NCBI RefSeq assembly: GCF_014837155.1
Contig: NZ_JACYHA010000026.1
Coordinates: forward strand, 1-47,303
Reading direction: 5' to 3'
Length of the DNA stretch: 47,303 nt
Source of the DNA: Litchfieldia stipae
GTDB taxonomy: Bacteria; Bacillota; Bacilli; Bacillales; Bacillaceae_L
Under the pieces are notes generated by a model. The model saw only the letters and a program-made list of their open reading frames with translations. It was not told the DNA's origin and made no database searches. Positions 8,719 through 16,985 of this stretch are shown piece after piece. How positions within the stretch are numbered: position 1 is the first letter of the stretch; every line of letters begins with the position of its first letter. The translations under genes and the position numbers were made by a program.

Positions 8719-10023
8719 CTAAGACACTCTCTTCTTACTTCCAATCCAAAGAACAACCGGTATAAGCAATAATGAAAGCACTGCCCCAGCAATTGAAAGG
8801 ACTGCATAGCTTGAATGTGCTACAACCACACCAGAAATCCCTCCACCTAAAGCACCAGCCAATGCGATAAACACATCTACTGACCCCTGCGTCTTTGCTC
8901 GAGTTGAGGATGGAGTCGAATCTACAAGAATAGCAGTACCACTAATTAACCCAAAATTCCAACCCAGTCCTAACAAACCAAGAGCTATGATCAGGAGAAC
9001 CATTGAATCAGCAGGACCGAGCGCTGATAACATACCTGCAACAAGTAACGTTACAGCTGAAGCAATTGCCATAACTGTACGACCTAATTTATCAACAAGG
9101 TAACCTGTGACTAAGGATGGCAGAAACATTGCACCAATATGAATGCCAATAACAAGTCCAACATCATTCAAACCATGCCCATGGTGTCCCATATGGATAG
9201 GAGTCATCGTCATAATCGCCATCATCACGAACTGAGTGAGCACCATCATTGTTGCTCCAATAGTTACACCTTGCTTGTTTCTTGACAGCACCGCTGCATC
9301 TTCTTTTAACGGTAAATCACTTGTAGTTGATTGGGCACCAGCTATAGCTCTTACCACAATAAATGGATCAGGACGGAGAAAAAGAAAGAAGACAAGACCA
9401 GCAAGTAGATACGCAGCAGCCGCTAAGATAAACGGACCAGCCAATGGTGGAATACCTATCGAACTAGCAAAACCACCCATCACATCAACTAGATTTGGTC
9501 CAGCAACTGCCCCAAGTGTCGTCGTAACCATTGCCAGACTAATCGCCTTTGCTCGTTGTGTTGAGTTCGCCAAATCAGTCCCAGCATAGCGTGCTTGTAG
9601 GTTTGTAGCCGTTCCAGCCCCATAAATCACCAAAGAAGCAAATAATAGCAGAATACTACCCATCAGAGCAGCAAGAACAACGCCAATCGCACCAATTCCT
9701 CCTGCCAAGAAACCTAGCGTAAGACCAAAACGACGTCCAAACCTTTGAGAATATCGTCCCACAAGTAGTGCCGCCCCTGCTGACCCTAAAGTAAAGAGCG
9801 CCGTTGGAATTCCCGTAACACTATCTGTCCCTAGGATACTTTGTGCCAAAAGTGCCCCTACCGTAATTCCTGCTGCAAGTCCTGCACCACCAAAAATTTG
9901 CGAAATCACAACAACAATTAACGTTCTCTTATAAAGTTGCTGCTGTTTTTCCTCAGAATGAATATAGCTTTGAATCAAAGCTGATTGACTGTCCAACGCT
10001 TCTGCCTTTTCTTGTGGCATCAT
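8719..10023 (-). CDS. MFS transporter
   Basis: 434 residues with about 12 hydrophobic helices. The loop between helices 2 and 3 has the MFS signature GRYSQRFGRRFG, and the second half has a matching GYLVDKLGRTVM. These are drug/metabolite:proton antiporters or uptake carriers of the cell membrane; the substrate is unknown. I start at ATG 10023 because it follows GGGAGG with 7-nt spacing; the longer frame up to 10119 has no ribosome site and runs through the promoter. It follows a MocR-type regulator on the same strand, with a palindrome between them, so it may be that regulator's target. Confidence 0.9.
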   Translation of the reverse strand: MMPQEKAEALDSQSALIQSYIHSEEKQQQLYKRTLIVVVISQIFGGAGLAAGITVGALLAQSILGTDSVTGIPTALFTLGSAGAALLVGRYSQRFGRRFGLTLGFLAGGIGAIGVVLAALMGSILLLFASLVIYGAGTATNLQARYAGTDLANSTQRAKAISLAMVTTTLGAVAGPNLVDVMGGFASSIGIPPLAGPFILAAAAYLLAGLVFFLFLRPDPFIVVRAIAGAQSTTSDLPLKEDAAVLSRNKQGVTIGATMMVLTQFVMMAIMTMTPIHMGHHGHGLNDVGLVIGIHIGAMFLPSLVTGYLVDKLGRTVMAIASAVTLLVAGMLSALGPADSMVLLIIALGLLGLGWNFGLISGTAILVDSTPSSTRAKTQGSVDVFIALAGALGGGISGVVVAHSSYAVLSIAGAVLSLLLIPVVLWIGSKKRVS

Positions 10024-10071
10024 TAGCAAACCTCCCCTTTTCTTTTCTGAAGCTCCAAGTAGATTTGCATC

Positions 10072-10116
10072 ATCATAACACGCGCAAAAAAACCATACAA
10101 TATAATTATTGTATGG
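10072..10116 (-). promoter_or_regulatory. MFS promoter overlapped by an inverted repeat
   Basis: On the minus strand an extended -10 TGTTATGAT (hexamer at 10072-10077) lies 17 bp from a -35-like TTGTAT (10095-10100). The -35 is inside the right arm of an inverted repeat with 10-bp arms CCATACAATA and 4-bp centre (10093-10116). Because TTTTTTT follows the repeat on this strand, it could also be a weak terminator for the upstream regulator gene. Confidence 0.6.
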
Positions 10117-10125
10117 CAAACAATA

Positions 10126-11517
10126 TTAACTAAGTTCGTCAAGCAACCTTTTGAGGATCCTCACGCCTTGTTCTAGCTCTTCAATTGTTTTTGGTGCACA
10201 GACGGAAATCCTTACCGCCCTGTCTGGACAACTATTTCCAACAACAAAGCGTTCAGCAGCATATACTTGAACACCCTGCTTTGCAGCTATTGCTTCGAAT
10301 TCAGCACCTGTTATCTTCTCAGGTAAAAGCAACCAACGAAAAATGCCTGTTTCTACACCTAGACAAGAATAATCATCCAAATAGCAGTTAACAACTTGGT
10401 TTCTTTGAATAGATTGTTCTCGATGCCCTTCGATAAGACGTTCAAACTGATTCGATACAATTGTACGTGCTGTCAATTCTGCTAATAACGGAGACACTGT
10501 TATGTTTAAGTTATAAAGCGCTTTTGAAATTGGCTCCTTGTATTGACTTGGCACAGCTACATAAGCTAGTCGTAATCCTGGTGCGAACGATTTAGACAAA
10601 CTCGCAATATAGATCGTCTGCTCTGGCGCAAATGCCGCAAGTGCTGGTAGTGGTTCTTTGGCCATTAAATGATATGAGCCATCCTCAATGATGAACTGGT
10701 TATATTTTTTAGCAATGGCTGCTATCCTTTTTCTATGCTCAACCGGCATATAGGAAGCTGTTGGATTATGGTAATCTGGAATTAAGTAGATTCCTTTTAT
10801 ATGTTCATTTTTACACGCATTTTCAAAAGAAGTTGGACTCATCGTATAGTTCTCAGCTTTAATCGGTACAATTTGCACATTCAACATCGCTGCCACAGTC
10901 TTCAAACCCGGGTATGTGTGCTGATCTACACCAATGCGATCCCCAGGCTTACAAAGACTTGCTAATGTAGCTGCAATCGCATTTTGACCTCCATTAGCAA
11001 ATAAAACGTGATCAACAGTTGTTTCAAATCCACTTCGTCGGATCAATTTAATCGCTGCATCCTTTTGCCATAGACTATCGCCTGCTCGACCATACCCAAA
11101 CCACTTTTCATAACTTGTCTCCTGCAGCATACTTTTCAACTGAAGGACAAGTGGCTCATATGAAGCATCGTCTGGAAGGGTTGCCCCCATTTCAATTAAG
11201 TGCTTCGGCTTTGATTCTTCAAGTAAATACGAATTGGACAATGCACCATATGATACAAAAGTTCCACTTCCTACTGCCGCACTTAACAAACCCTTTAACT
11301 CACATACTTTAAAGGCCTTCGAAATGGTACTCAAATTCAAATCCAAATAATCTGCTAGCTCTCTTTGTGGAGGTAGCTTTGTTCCAGGCAGCAAGACTCC
11401 GTTTACGATATCCTGCTCTAATTTCCTTGCGAGCACTTGATAAATCGGTTTTTCAGTTCTATCAATTGCTGGCTTCCAGCTCATCGGATAGTTATCAAAG
11501 GAATTAACTGGCATCAT
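10126..11517 (-). CDS. MocR-type regulator (GntR DNA-binding domain fused to aminotransferase fold)
   Basis: 463 residues. An N-terminal GntR winged helix (about 20-90: PIYQVLARKLEQDIVNG, LPPQRELADYLDLN, STISKAFKVCELKGLL) is fused to a fold-type I aminotransferase domain (about 110-460). PLP-site features are present: NPTASYMP, and the Schiff-base Lys in YIASLSKSFAPGLRLAY. MocR proteins use PLP-bound amines or vitamin B6 as effectors and usually act as activators or repressors of a neighbouring gene. The MFS gene downstream is the obvious candidate. The start has a weak GAAGG site; ATG 11514 is an alternative. Confidence 0.92.
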   Translation of the reverse strand: MMPVNSFDNYPMSWKPAIDRTEKPIYQVLARKLEQDIVNGVLLPGTKLPPQRELADYLDLNLSTISKAFKVCELKGLLSAAVGSGTFVSYGALSNSYLLEESKPKHLIEMGATLPDDASYEPLVLQLKSMLQETSYEKWFGYGRAGDSLWQKDAAIKLIRRSGFETTVDHVLFANGGQNAIAATLASLCKPGDRIGVDQHTYPGLKTVAAMLNVQIVPIKAENYTMSPTSFENACKNEHIKGIYLIPDYHNPTASYMPVEHRKRIAAIAKKYNQFIIEDGSYHLMAKEPLPALAAFAPEQTIYIASLSKSFAPGLRLAYVAVPSQYKEPISKALYNLNITVSPLLAELTARTIVSNQFERLIEGHREQSIQRNQVVNCYLDDYSCLGVETGIFRWLLLPEKITGAEFEAIAAKQGVQVYAAERFVVGNSCPDRAVRISVCAPKTIEELEQGVRILKRLLDELS

Positions 11518-11531
11518 CTTCAGCCTTCATG

Positions 11532-12002
11532 TCACAAAAGATTCTCTTTCACATAATTCAAAGCCTCTTCCACATGTCCTTTCACCCTAACCTTACGCCA
11601 CTCCTTCACAAGATTACCTTCTTTATCAATCACAAAGGTAGACCTCTCAATCCCCATATACTCAATCCCGAAGTTTTTCTTTAACTTCCAAACTCCATAC
11701 TTCTCCGCCACTTGATGCTCATCATCCACTAATAGTAAAAACGGCAGATTGTACTTGTCCCTAAATTTCTCATGCTTCGCTACTGGATCTGGGCTAACCC
11801 CCAAAATGACACAATCTAATTCTGAGAAATCCTGATAAAAATCCCTGAAATCACATGCTTGTGTTGTACACCCTGGTGTCATATCTTTTGGATAAAAATA
11901 CATCACGACATGTTTACCTTGAAAATCTGATAACTTCACCTTTTCACCATTATTTGCCACCAACTCAAAATCAGGCGCCTTTTGTCCCACTTCAATCGTC
12001 AT
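11532..12002 (-). CDS. bcp: Thiol peroxidase Bcp (atypical 2-Cys peroxiredoxin)
   Basis: 156 residues. It reduces H2O2 and organic peroxides in the cytoplasm using thioredoxin. The peroxidatic Cys45 is in DMTPGCTTQAC and the resolving Cys50 five residues on, the arrangement of E. coli BCP. The conserved Arg is in ERSTFVID. Ribosome site GGAGAG precedes ATG. It corresponds to B. subtilis ygaF between gsaB and perR; here other genes have been inserted on both sides. I see no Per box in its upstream region. Confidence 0.94.
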   Translation of the reverse strand: MTIEVGQKAPDFELVANNGEKVKLSDFQGKHVVMYFYPKDMTPGCTTQACDFRDFYQDFSELDCVILGVSPDPVAKHEKFRDKYNLPFLLLVDDEHQVAEKYGVWKLKKNFGIEYMGIERSTFVIDKEGNLVKEWRKVRVKGHVEEALNYVKENLL

Positions 12003-12060
12003 CTATCTCTCTCCATTCTGTTTCCTTTTATTTAAAGCGTACAGAACTTATCCTCATTTT

Positions 12061-12483
12061 TCAACTTTCATTGCGATCTATATTAATCACTGTCTTCACA
12101 ACAAATGCCATTGGAATTGTGTAGCCAATCAACGCCTCAACAATCGCCACCCATCTTCCAACACCAACCGGAGTAATATCCCCATATCCCACAGACAATA
12201 ACGTAATCGCACTAAAGTACATCGAAGACTCAAGTCGCTCTGAGAAGCCTCCTGTAAAGGCCGCACCATTTTGATTCAACACCGGAAAGCTATTTAAATC
12301 TAGGACCACATATATAATTCCAAACCCCATTAATACTGTCACATAAATTAATAGTAGAAAGACGACATTTTCAATCGATATATACTGTTTTTTACTAAAC
12401 TTCGCCATGAATAATGAACGAATACTAGATATAAGACCGATAATCGTAACACTAAGCAAAAATAAAGGGACCAGTTGTCTCAC
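12061..12483 (-). CDS. Two-helix potassium channel
   Basis: 140 residues. An N-terminal hydrophobic segment (about 4-20) is followed by helix M1 (about 38-62), a pore helix with selectivity filter TLLSVGYGDITPVG (about 96-109) and helix M2 (about 112-130). TxxSVGYGD is the K+ filter signature. There is no attached regulatory (RCK) domain, so gating is unknown. It assembles as a tetramer in the cell membrane by family knowledge. The start is GTG 12483, with a weak ribosome site; the N-terminus is therefore uncertain. Confidence 0.88.
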   Translation of the reverse strand: MRQLVPLFLLSVTIIGLISSIRSLFMAKFSKKQYISIENVVFLLLIYVTVLMGFGIIYVVLDLNSFPVLNQNGAAFTGGFSERLESSMYFSAITLLSVGYGDITPVGVGRWVAIVEALIGYTIPMAFVVKTVINIDRNES

Positions 12484-12554
12484 CTCTCACCAATTCATTT
12501 CTACATGTATACGAAGAGGTTGGCCAACTTATCCCTTTAATAAAGAAAACTTAT

Positions 12555-13340
12555 TTAATTCCCAGCACCACGATATTTCGTGACCCCATGATTCCATAAA
12601 ACTAACGCGACTCCAAAGAAGGCAACACCAACCACTGGCGTCATAAACGCATAGACATACCAATCCGTTTTACCAAGAAAATACGAAGCTGGGTACACAC
12701 CAACAAAGGCAAATGGAAGAATCCATGTTAATGTGAAACGGATCACCTTATTATAGATATCAACTGGGTATCTTCCGTAGTTCCCGATGTTATACATCAT
12801 CGGCATAATGGACGTTCTCGCATCAGACCAAAAACCAATGCTCGCAATCATAATGAAAATCGCCGCATACACTAATGCTCCACCTAACACCAAGACAATA
12901 AAGATAAATGGATCATACCAAGAAATCGTTAGCCCAAGATTGGCCCCTGCATAGAACATCACCACTAATCCTGTGATTACACCAAATAAGGACTCCAGCT
13001 CCATACGCTCCAAAATGATTTGAAACAGACTATGAATCGGCCGAGTTAATATCCGGTCCATCTCCCCTTTGACGATATAACGATCGTTAAAATCCCAAAT
13101 ATTAAAGAACGATGAAAAGAGAGCATACGGGACAAGGAAAAAGCCATAGATAAAAATAATCTCATCTCGGACCCAGCCATTTAGAAACTGGGTATGACCA
13201 AAGACCACAAGGATGAAGATAAGGTTCACCCCTTGAAATAGCAGATCAGAAAGAATCTCGACCACTAAATCAGCACGGTATTGCATCCGCGTCTTCATAT
13301 ATTGACCAACATATTGGAAAAACATAGACATATAGAACAT
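12555..13340 (-). CDS. ABC-2 exporter permease (COG3694-like)
   Basis: 261 residues with six hydrophobic helices. It is the second permease of a three-gene ABC exporter and begins 3 nt after the first permease gene ends. The sequence NIWDFNDRYIVKGEMDRILTRPIHSLFQ between helices 2 and 3 is the cytoplasmic coupling segment typical of this permease family. Together with the other permease it should form the membrane channel of an exporter; the substrate is unknown. Confidence 0.87.
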   Translation of the reverse strand: MFYMSMFFQYVGQYMKTRMQYRADLVVEILSDLLFQGVNLIFILVVFGHTQFLNGWVRDEIIFIYGFFLVPYALFSSFFNIWDFNDRYIVKGEMDRILTRPIHSLFQIILERMELESLFGVITGLVVMFYAGANLGLTISWYDPFIFIVLVLGGALVYAAIFIMIASIGFWSDARTSIMPMMYNIGNYGRYPVDIYNKVIRFTLTWILPFAFVGVYPASYFLGKTDWYVYAFMTPVVGVAFFGVALVLWNHGVTKYRGAGN

Positions 13341-13343
13341 TCC

Positions 13344-14135
13344 TTACCCTCCTTGAACAATCAGTTGTTTTTTCGCAAGGACCCATAATGCCTGTATAGG
13401 GAGGATTAACACCACAACCCAAACCAATTGAATGAGAAGTGCATGAACAATTTCTTGCCCCTGAAAGCCCTCAGTGAAAATCATGCTTGGAATATAACTA
13501 ATTGCTTGAAACGGAAGGAAATTCATCACATTCTGTGCCCATAATGGATAGAAGCTAATCGGAAGCAATAATCCTGAGAACAAATCAATCACGACTCGTT
13601 TCGCACGAATTAACCCATCATTATTAAATAAAAAGAATGTCATTATGCCTGTTAATAGATTAATTTGCGTATTCACGATAAAACTCAACATAATCGAAAA
13701 CGCGAAATAACACCATGTAATGAAACTAGTCGCAAAGCTAAGCGGAAAAATAAAGCTCACAATCACCATCCCTGGCAAAGAGAAAAATAACAGTCTAAAG
13801 ATTCCTTCCCCTAACCCCTGCATCGTTTTCATTCCAAGGTAATTATAGGGGCGAATCAATTCAATTGCGACCTTCCCTTCCTTAATCTCCTGCGCAATTT
13901 CCCGATCGATATTATTAAAATAAAATGCCCGTGCCATCCACGAAACAGCAATATAGGTAGTCATTTGAATCACTGATAATCCCTGAATTTCCTCCTGCCC
14001 ACCATAAATAGCAGTCCACAAAAAGTAATAGGCGCCAATATTGATACTATAAATGAGAATCCCACTATAGTAATTCGTCCGATACGCAAGCATCATTAAA
14101 AAACGGATTCGAATCATTTCTAAATACTTATCCAT
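13344..14135 (-). CDS. ABC-2 exporter permease (COG4587-like)
   Basis: 263 residues, six hydrophobic helices. The loop IDREIAQEIKEGKVAIELIRPYNYLG resembles the coupling segment of the partner permease, showing the two are distant paralogues. Gene order ATPase-permease-permease with almost no spacing indicates one operon and one heterodimeric exporter. This three-gene set is not part of the gsaB-bcp arrangement in B. subtilis, so it looks like an insertion. Confidence 0.87.
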   Translation of the reverse strand: MDKYLEMIRIRFLMMLAYRTNYYSGILIYSINIGAYYFLWTAIYGGQEEIQGLSVIQMTTYIAVSWMARAFYFNNIDREIAQEIKEGKVAIELIRPYNYLGMKTMQGLGEGIFRLLFFSLPGMVIVSFIFPLSFATSFITWCYFAFSIMLSFIVNTQINLLTGIMTFFLFNNDGLIRAKRVVIDLFSGLLLPISFYPLWAQNVMNFLPFQAISYIPSMIFTEGFQGQEIVHALLIQLVWVVVLILPIQALWVLAKKQLIVQGG

Positions 14136-14172
14136 TGAGTATTCCCTTTCTGATTATGACTGACATGGAATG

Positions 14173-15186
14173 CTAGCGAACAGCCATGCCTTCTTCATAA
14201 ATATTTCTAATAATCTCCTCAGTAGACACCTCATTAATGCTGATGTCTTTAATTTTATAAGAAGAAACGACCTTAGCAATTAACTCTGACATCAAATTCT
14301 CATCATTTCTGACATAGGCAACCCAGACCCCTTTACGTTCCGCTTGTACCCAGTCCACATCCAACCCACTTGTTTTTGTTTCGAGATCCTGACGACTGAC
14401 CTCTTGACTGAACTGGAATTGAACTTGTTTCCCCTCTCCCCAATTTCTTCTCAGTTGATCTAATTGCCCGTCATAAATAATTTTCCCTTCATCTAACATC
14501 ACAACCCTCTCACATAATGCTTCAATATCTGAGAGGTCATGGGTTGTTAAGAGAATCGTTGTTTTATAACGCTCATTCATTTCCTTTAAGAACTTACGAA
14601 TTTTCAATTTCACTAGAACGTCCAGGCCAATCGTCGGCTCATCTAGAAATAACAATGGCGGATTATGTAATAAGGCGGCAGCTAGCTCACATCTCATTCT
14701 TTGACCTAGCGAAAGCTTCCTCACCGGCTTATCAAGCAAGGGACCGATATCCAACGACTCAATTACATGCTCCATATGCCTTTTATAATCTTCATCAGAC
14801 ACCTTATATACTTTTTTCAATAATCGGAAGGATTCCTGAACCGCAATATCCCACCAAAGCTGGGACCGCTGTCCAAACACAACTCCGATTGTTTGTGCAA
14901 ACTTCTCTCGTTCCTTATGTGGATTCATCCCGTTAACCGTTACAAAACCAGATGTTGGTGTTAAAATTCCCGTAAGCATCTTAATCGTCGTTGATTTACC
15001 AGCCCCATTTTCGCCGATATAACCGACCATCTCACCTTCTTTAATGGTCAGTGATATATCATCTACGGCTCTAAGCACCTTATAATTTCTTGTGAATAAA
15101 TCACGAAAGGCACCTTTTAACCCCTGTCTACTAGAATATGATTTAAATTCTTTCCTAAGTGACTCTACCTCTATGACATTCTTCAC
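14173..15186 (-). CDS. ABC exporter ATP-binding protein (COG4586-like)
   Basis: 337 residues. It hydrolyses ATP to drive the two permeases encoded downstream. Walker A GENGAGKST, Q-loop region, signature LSLGQRM, Walker B LLFLDEPTIGLD and H-loop TTHD are all present in about residues 55-230; a ~90-residue C-terminal extension follows. I start at GTG 15186 (VKNVIEVESL) because GGAGG lies 8 nt upstream and family members begin at this point; a longer frame to 15249 has no ribosome site. The operon is divergent from gsaB. Confidence 0.9.
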   Translation of the reverse strand: MKNVIEVESLRKEFKSYSSRQGLKGAFRDLFTRNYKVLRAVDDISLTIKEGEMVGYIGENGAGKSTTIKMLTGILTPTSGFVTVNGMNPHKEREKFAQTIGVVFGQRSQLWWDIAVQESFRLLKKVYKVSDEDYKRHMEHVIESLDIGPLLDKPVRKLSLGQRMRCELAAALLHNPPLLFLDEPTIGLDVLVKLKIRKFLKEMNERYKTTILLTTHDLSDIEALCERVVMLDEGKIIYDGQLDQLRRNWGEGKQVQFQFSQEVSRQDLETKTSGLDVDWVQAERKGVWVAYVRNDENLMSELIAKVVSSYKIKDISINEVSTEEIIRNIYEEGMAVR

Positions 15187-15340
15187 TTTTCTTACCTCCA
15201 CTTTTTTAACCATAACAACTAGTGTAATCAACCTACAAAGATGTTTCAAATGATATCATTTAATATCTCTCAAAGTTTTAACTACTAGCCTTTCAATGAT
15301 AAAATAGAAAAAGTGATGTTACTAAGGAGGACAAATCGAA

Positions 15341-16636
15341 ATGAATTTTACAAAATCAACAGAATTACATAATGAAGCATTAGAACATATAGTTGGAGGC
15401 GTGAACAGCCCTTCAAGATCATACAAAGCCGTCGGTGGCGGTGCACCTGTTGTGATGGAACGAGCAAAAGGAGCCTATTTCTGGGATGTTGATGGCAACA
15501 AATACATCGATTATTTAGCTGCATATGGTCCAATCATTACTGGACATGCCCACCCCCATATTACAAATGCGATTAAAGAAGCTGCGGAAAATGGAGTCCT
15601 TTACGGAACACCAACTCCACACGAAATCAAATTCGCGAAAATGATCAAAGAAGCAATGCCAAATATGGATAAGGTCCGCTTTGTCAACTCGGGGACTGAA
15701 GCCGTCATGACGACGATCCGTGTTGCTCGTGCTTATACAAAACGAGATAAAATCATTAAATTCGCTGGCTGCTATCACGGTCATTCAGACTTAGTGCTTG
15801 TTGCAGCAGGATCTGGACCATCTACACTTGGAACACCCGATTCAGCTGGAGTTCCAAAAAGTATTGCTAAAGAAGTAATCACAGTTCCATTTAACGAAAT
15901 TGAGCCATTCAAGGAAGCCTTGGACAAATGGGGTCATGAAGTAGCAGCAGTTCTTGTTGAACCTATCGTCGGGAATTTCGGAATCGTTGAACCAAAAGAA
16001 GGATTTCTTGAGCAAATCAATGAGCTAACACATCAAGCTGGCGCACTTGTCATCTATGATGAAGTGATTACAGCGTTCCGCTTCATGTATGGTGGTGCAC
16101 AGGATTTACTAGGTGTGAAGCCAGACTTAACCGCTCTTGGAAAAATCATCGGGGGCGGACTACCAATCGGCGCTTATGGTGGGAAACAAGAAATCATGGA
16201 ACAAGTCGCTCCACTTGGACCAGCCTATCAAGCCGGAACAATGGCCGGAAATCCTGCATCGATCCTCTCAGGAATCGCTTGCTTAGAGGTTCTTCAAGAG
16301 GAAGGCTTATATGATCGCTTAGATCGTCTTGGTGCAATCTTAGAAGAAGGCATTCTCGCACATGCAAATACACATGGTATTCCCATCACCATTAATCGAC
16401 TAAAAGGTGCTTTGACCATTTATTTCACCACTGAAACGATTGTGAATTATGAACAAGCTGAAAATACAGATGGCGAAATGTTTGCCAAATTCTTCAAGCT
16501 CATGCTACAACAAGGTGTGAATCTTGCTCCATCGAAATATGAGGCTTGGTTCTTAACATTAGCACACACTGAAGAAGACATCACTCAAACACTAAAAGCA
16601 GTTGACCATGCATTTAATATACTAAAAAATTCATAA
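15341..16636 (+). CDS. gsaB: Glutamate-1-semialdehyde 2,1-aminomutase
   Basis: 431 residues. It is a PLP enzyme that converts glutamate-1-semialdehyde to 5-aminolevulinate, the first committed tetrapyrrole precursor. PLP Lys268 is in [29 protein letters not shown] and [10 protein letters not shown] are further active-site motifs; N-terminal [11 protein letters not shown] is the family signature. It is apart from a hem operon and matches the second copy GsaB that B. subtilis has next to ygaE and bcp. Ribosome site TAAGGAGG. It ends at a hairpin. Confidence 0.95.
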   Translation: MNFTKSTELHNEALEHIVGGVNSPSRSYKAVGGGAPVVMERAKGAYFWDVDGNKYIDYLAAYGPIITGHAHPHITNAIKEAAENGVLYGTPTPHEIKFAKMIKEAMPNMDKVRFVNSGTEAVMTTIRVARAYTKRDKIIKFAGCYHGHSDLVLVAAGSGPSTLGTPDSAGVPKSIAKEVITVPFNEIEPFKEALDKWGHEVAAVLVEPIVGNFGIVEPKEGFLEQINELTHQAGALVIYDEVITAFRFMYGGAQDLLGVKPDLTALGKIIGGGLPIGAYGGKQEIMEQVAPLGPAYQAGTMAGNPASILSGIACLEVLQEEGLYDRLDRLGAILEEGILAHANTHGIPITINRLKGALTIYFTTETIVNYEQAENTDGEMFAKFFKLMLQQGVNLAPSKYEAWFLTLAHTEEDITQTLKAVDHAFNILKNS

Positions 16637-16645
16637 ATATACACT

Positions 16646-16687
16646 CAACAAACGGTTGAGAGGGTTTCTCCTCTCAACCTTTGTTAT
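16646..16687 (+). terminator. terminator after gsaB
   Basis: GGTTGAGAGG/CCTCTCAACC perfect stem with a 6-nt loop, extended by AACAAA/TTTGTT. The T-run is short. Confidence 0.8.
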
Positions 16688-16695
16688 ATAGATAC

Positions 16696-16709
16696 AGAAA
16701 ACGCTTACA
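16696..16709 (+). promoter_or_regulatory. candidate catabolite response element (cre)
   Basis: AGAAAACGCTTACA matches the CcpA consensus TGWNANCGNTNWCA at all positions but the first. It lies ~280 bp upstream of the glutamate synthase gene. Between them TTGATT (16779-16784) and TAAGAT (16802-16807), 17 bp apart, are a possible promoter. Confidence 0.5.
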
Positions 16710-16911
16710 ATATTGTGTTATTAGTACTTACCTATAAAACCGAAAATGAATACCATATCCAACCAATTGAATATTAAATTGATTTTGTATAGTTAATATG
16801 TTAAGATAGATTATACATTTCTGAAAATTTGTTCTTTTTCGCTTTAAATGGTTAATAACAAAAAATAGAGATAGAGAGAAAAAAATCTTTTTAGGAGGTG
16901 GAGGCTATATA

Positions 16912-16974
16912 GTGGGGGAATTACAGCTAAGATACAGTAAGTTTGTATACAATGTAGAAAAAAGCCCTTCCTAA
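16912..16974 (+). CDS. possible 20-codon leader peptide upstream of gltB
   Basis: A GTG start 7 nt after GGAGG (with AGGAGGTG further upstream) opens a 20-codon frame ending in TAA at 16972-16974, 11 nt before the glutamate synthase ATG. The ribosome site is very strong, whereas gltB has none of its own, which suggests translational coupling. The peptide (MGELQLRYSKFVYNVEKSPS) is not one I recognise. It could instead be a chance frame, or mark a frameshift at the gltB 5' end. Confidence 0.45.
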   Translation: MGELQLRYSKFVYNVEKSPS

Positions 16975-16985
16975 AAGCCACTTAA

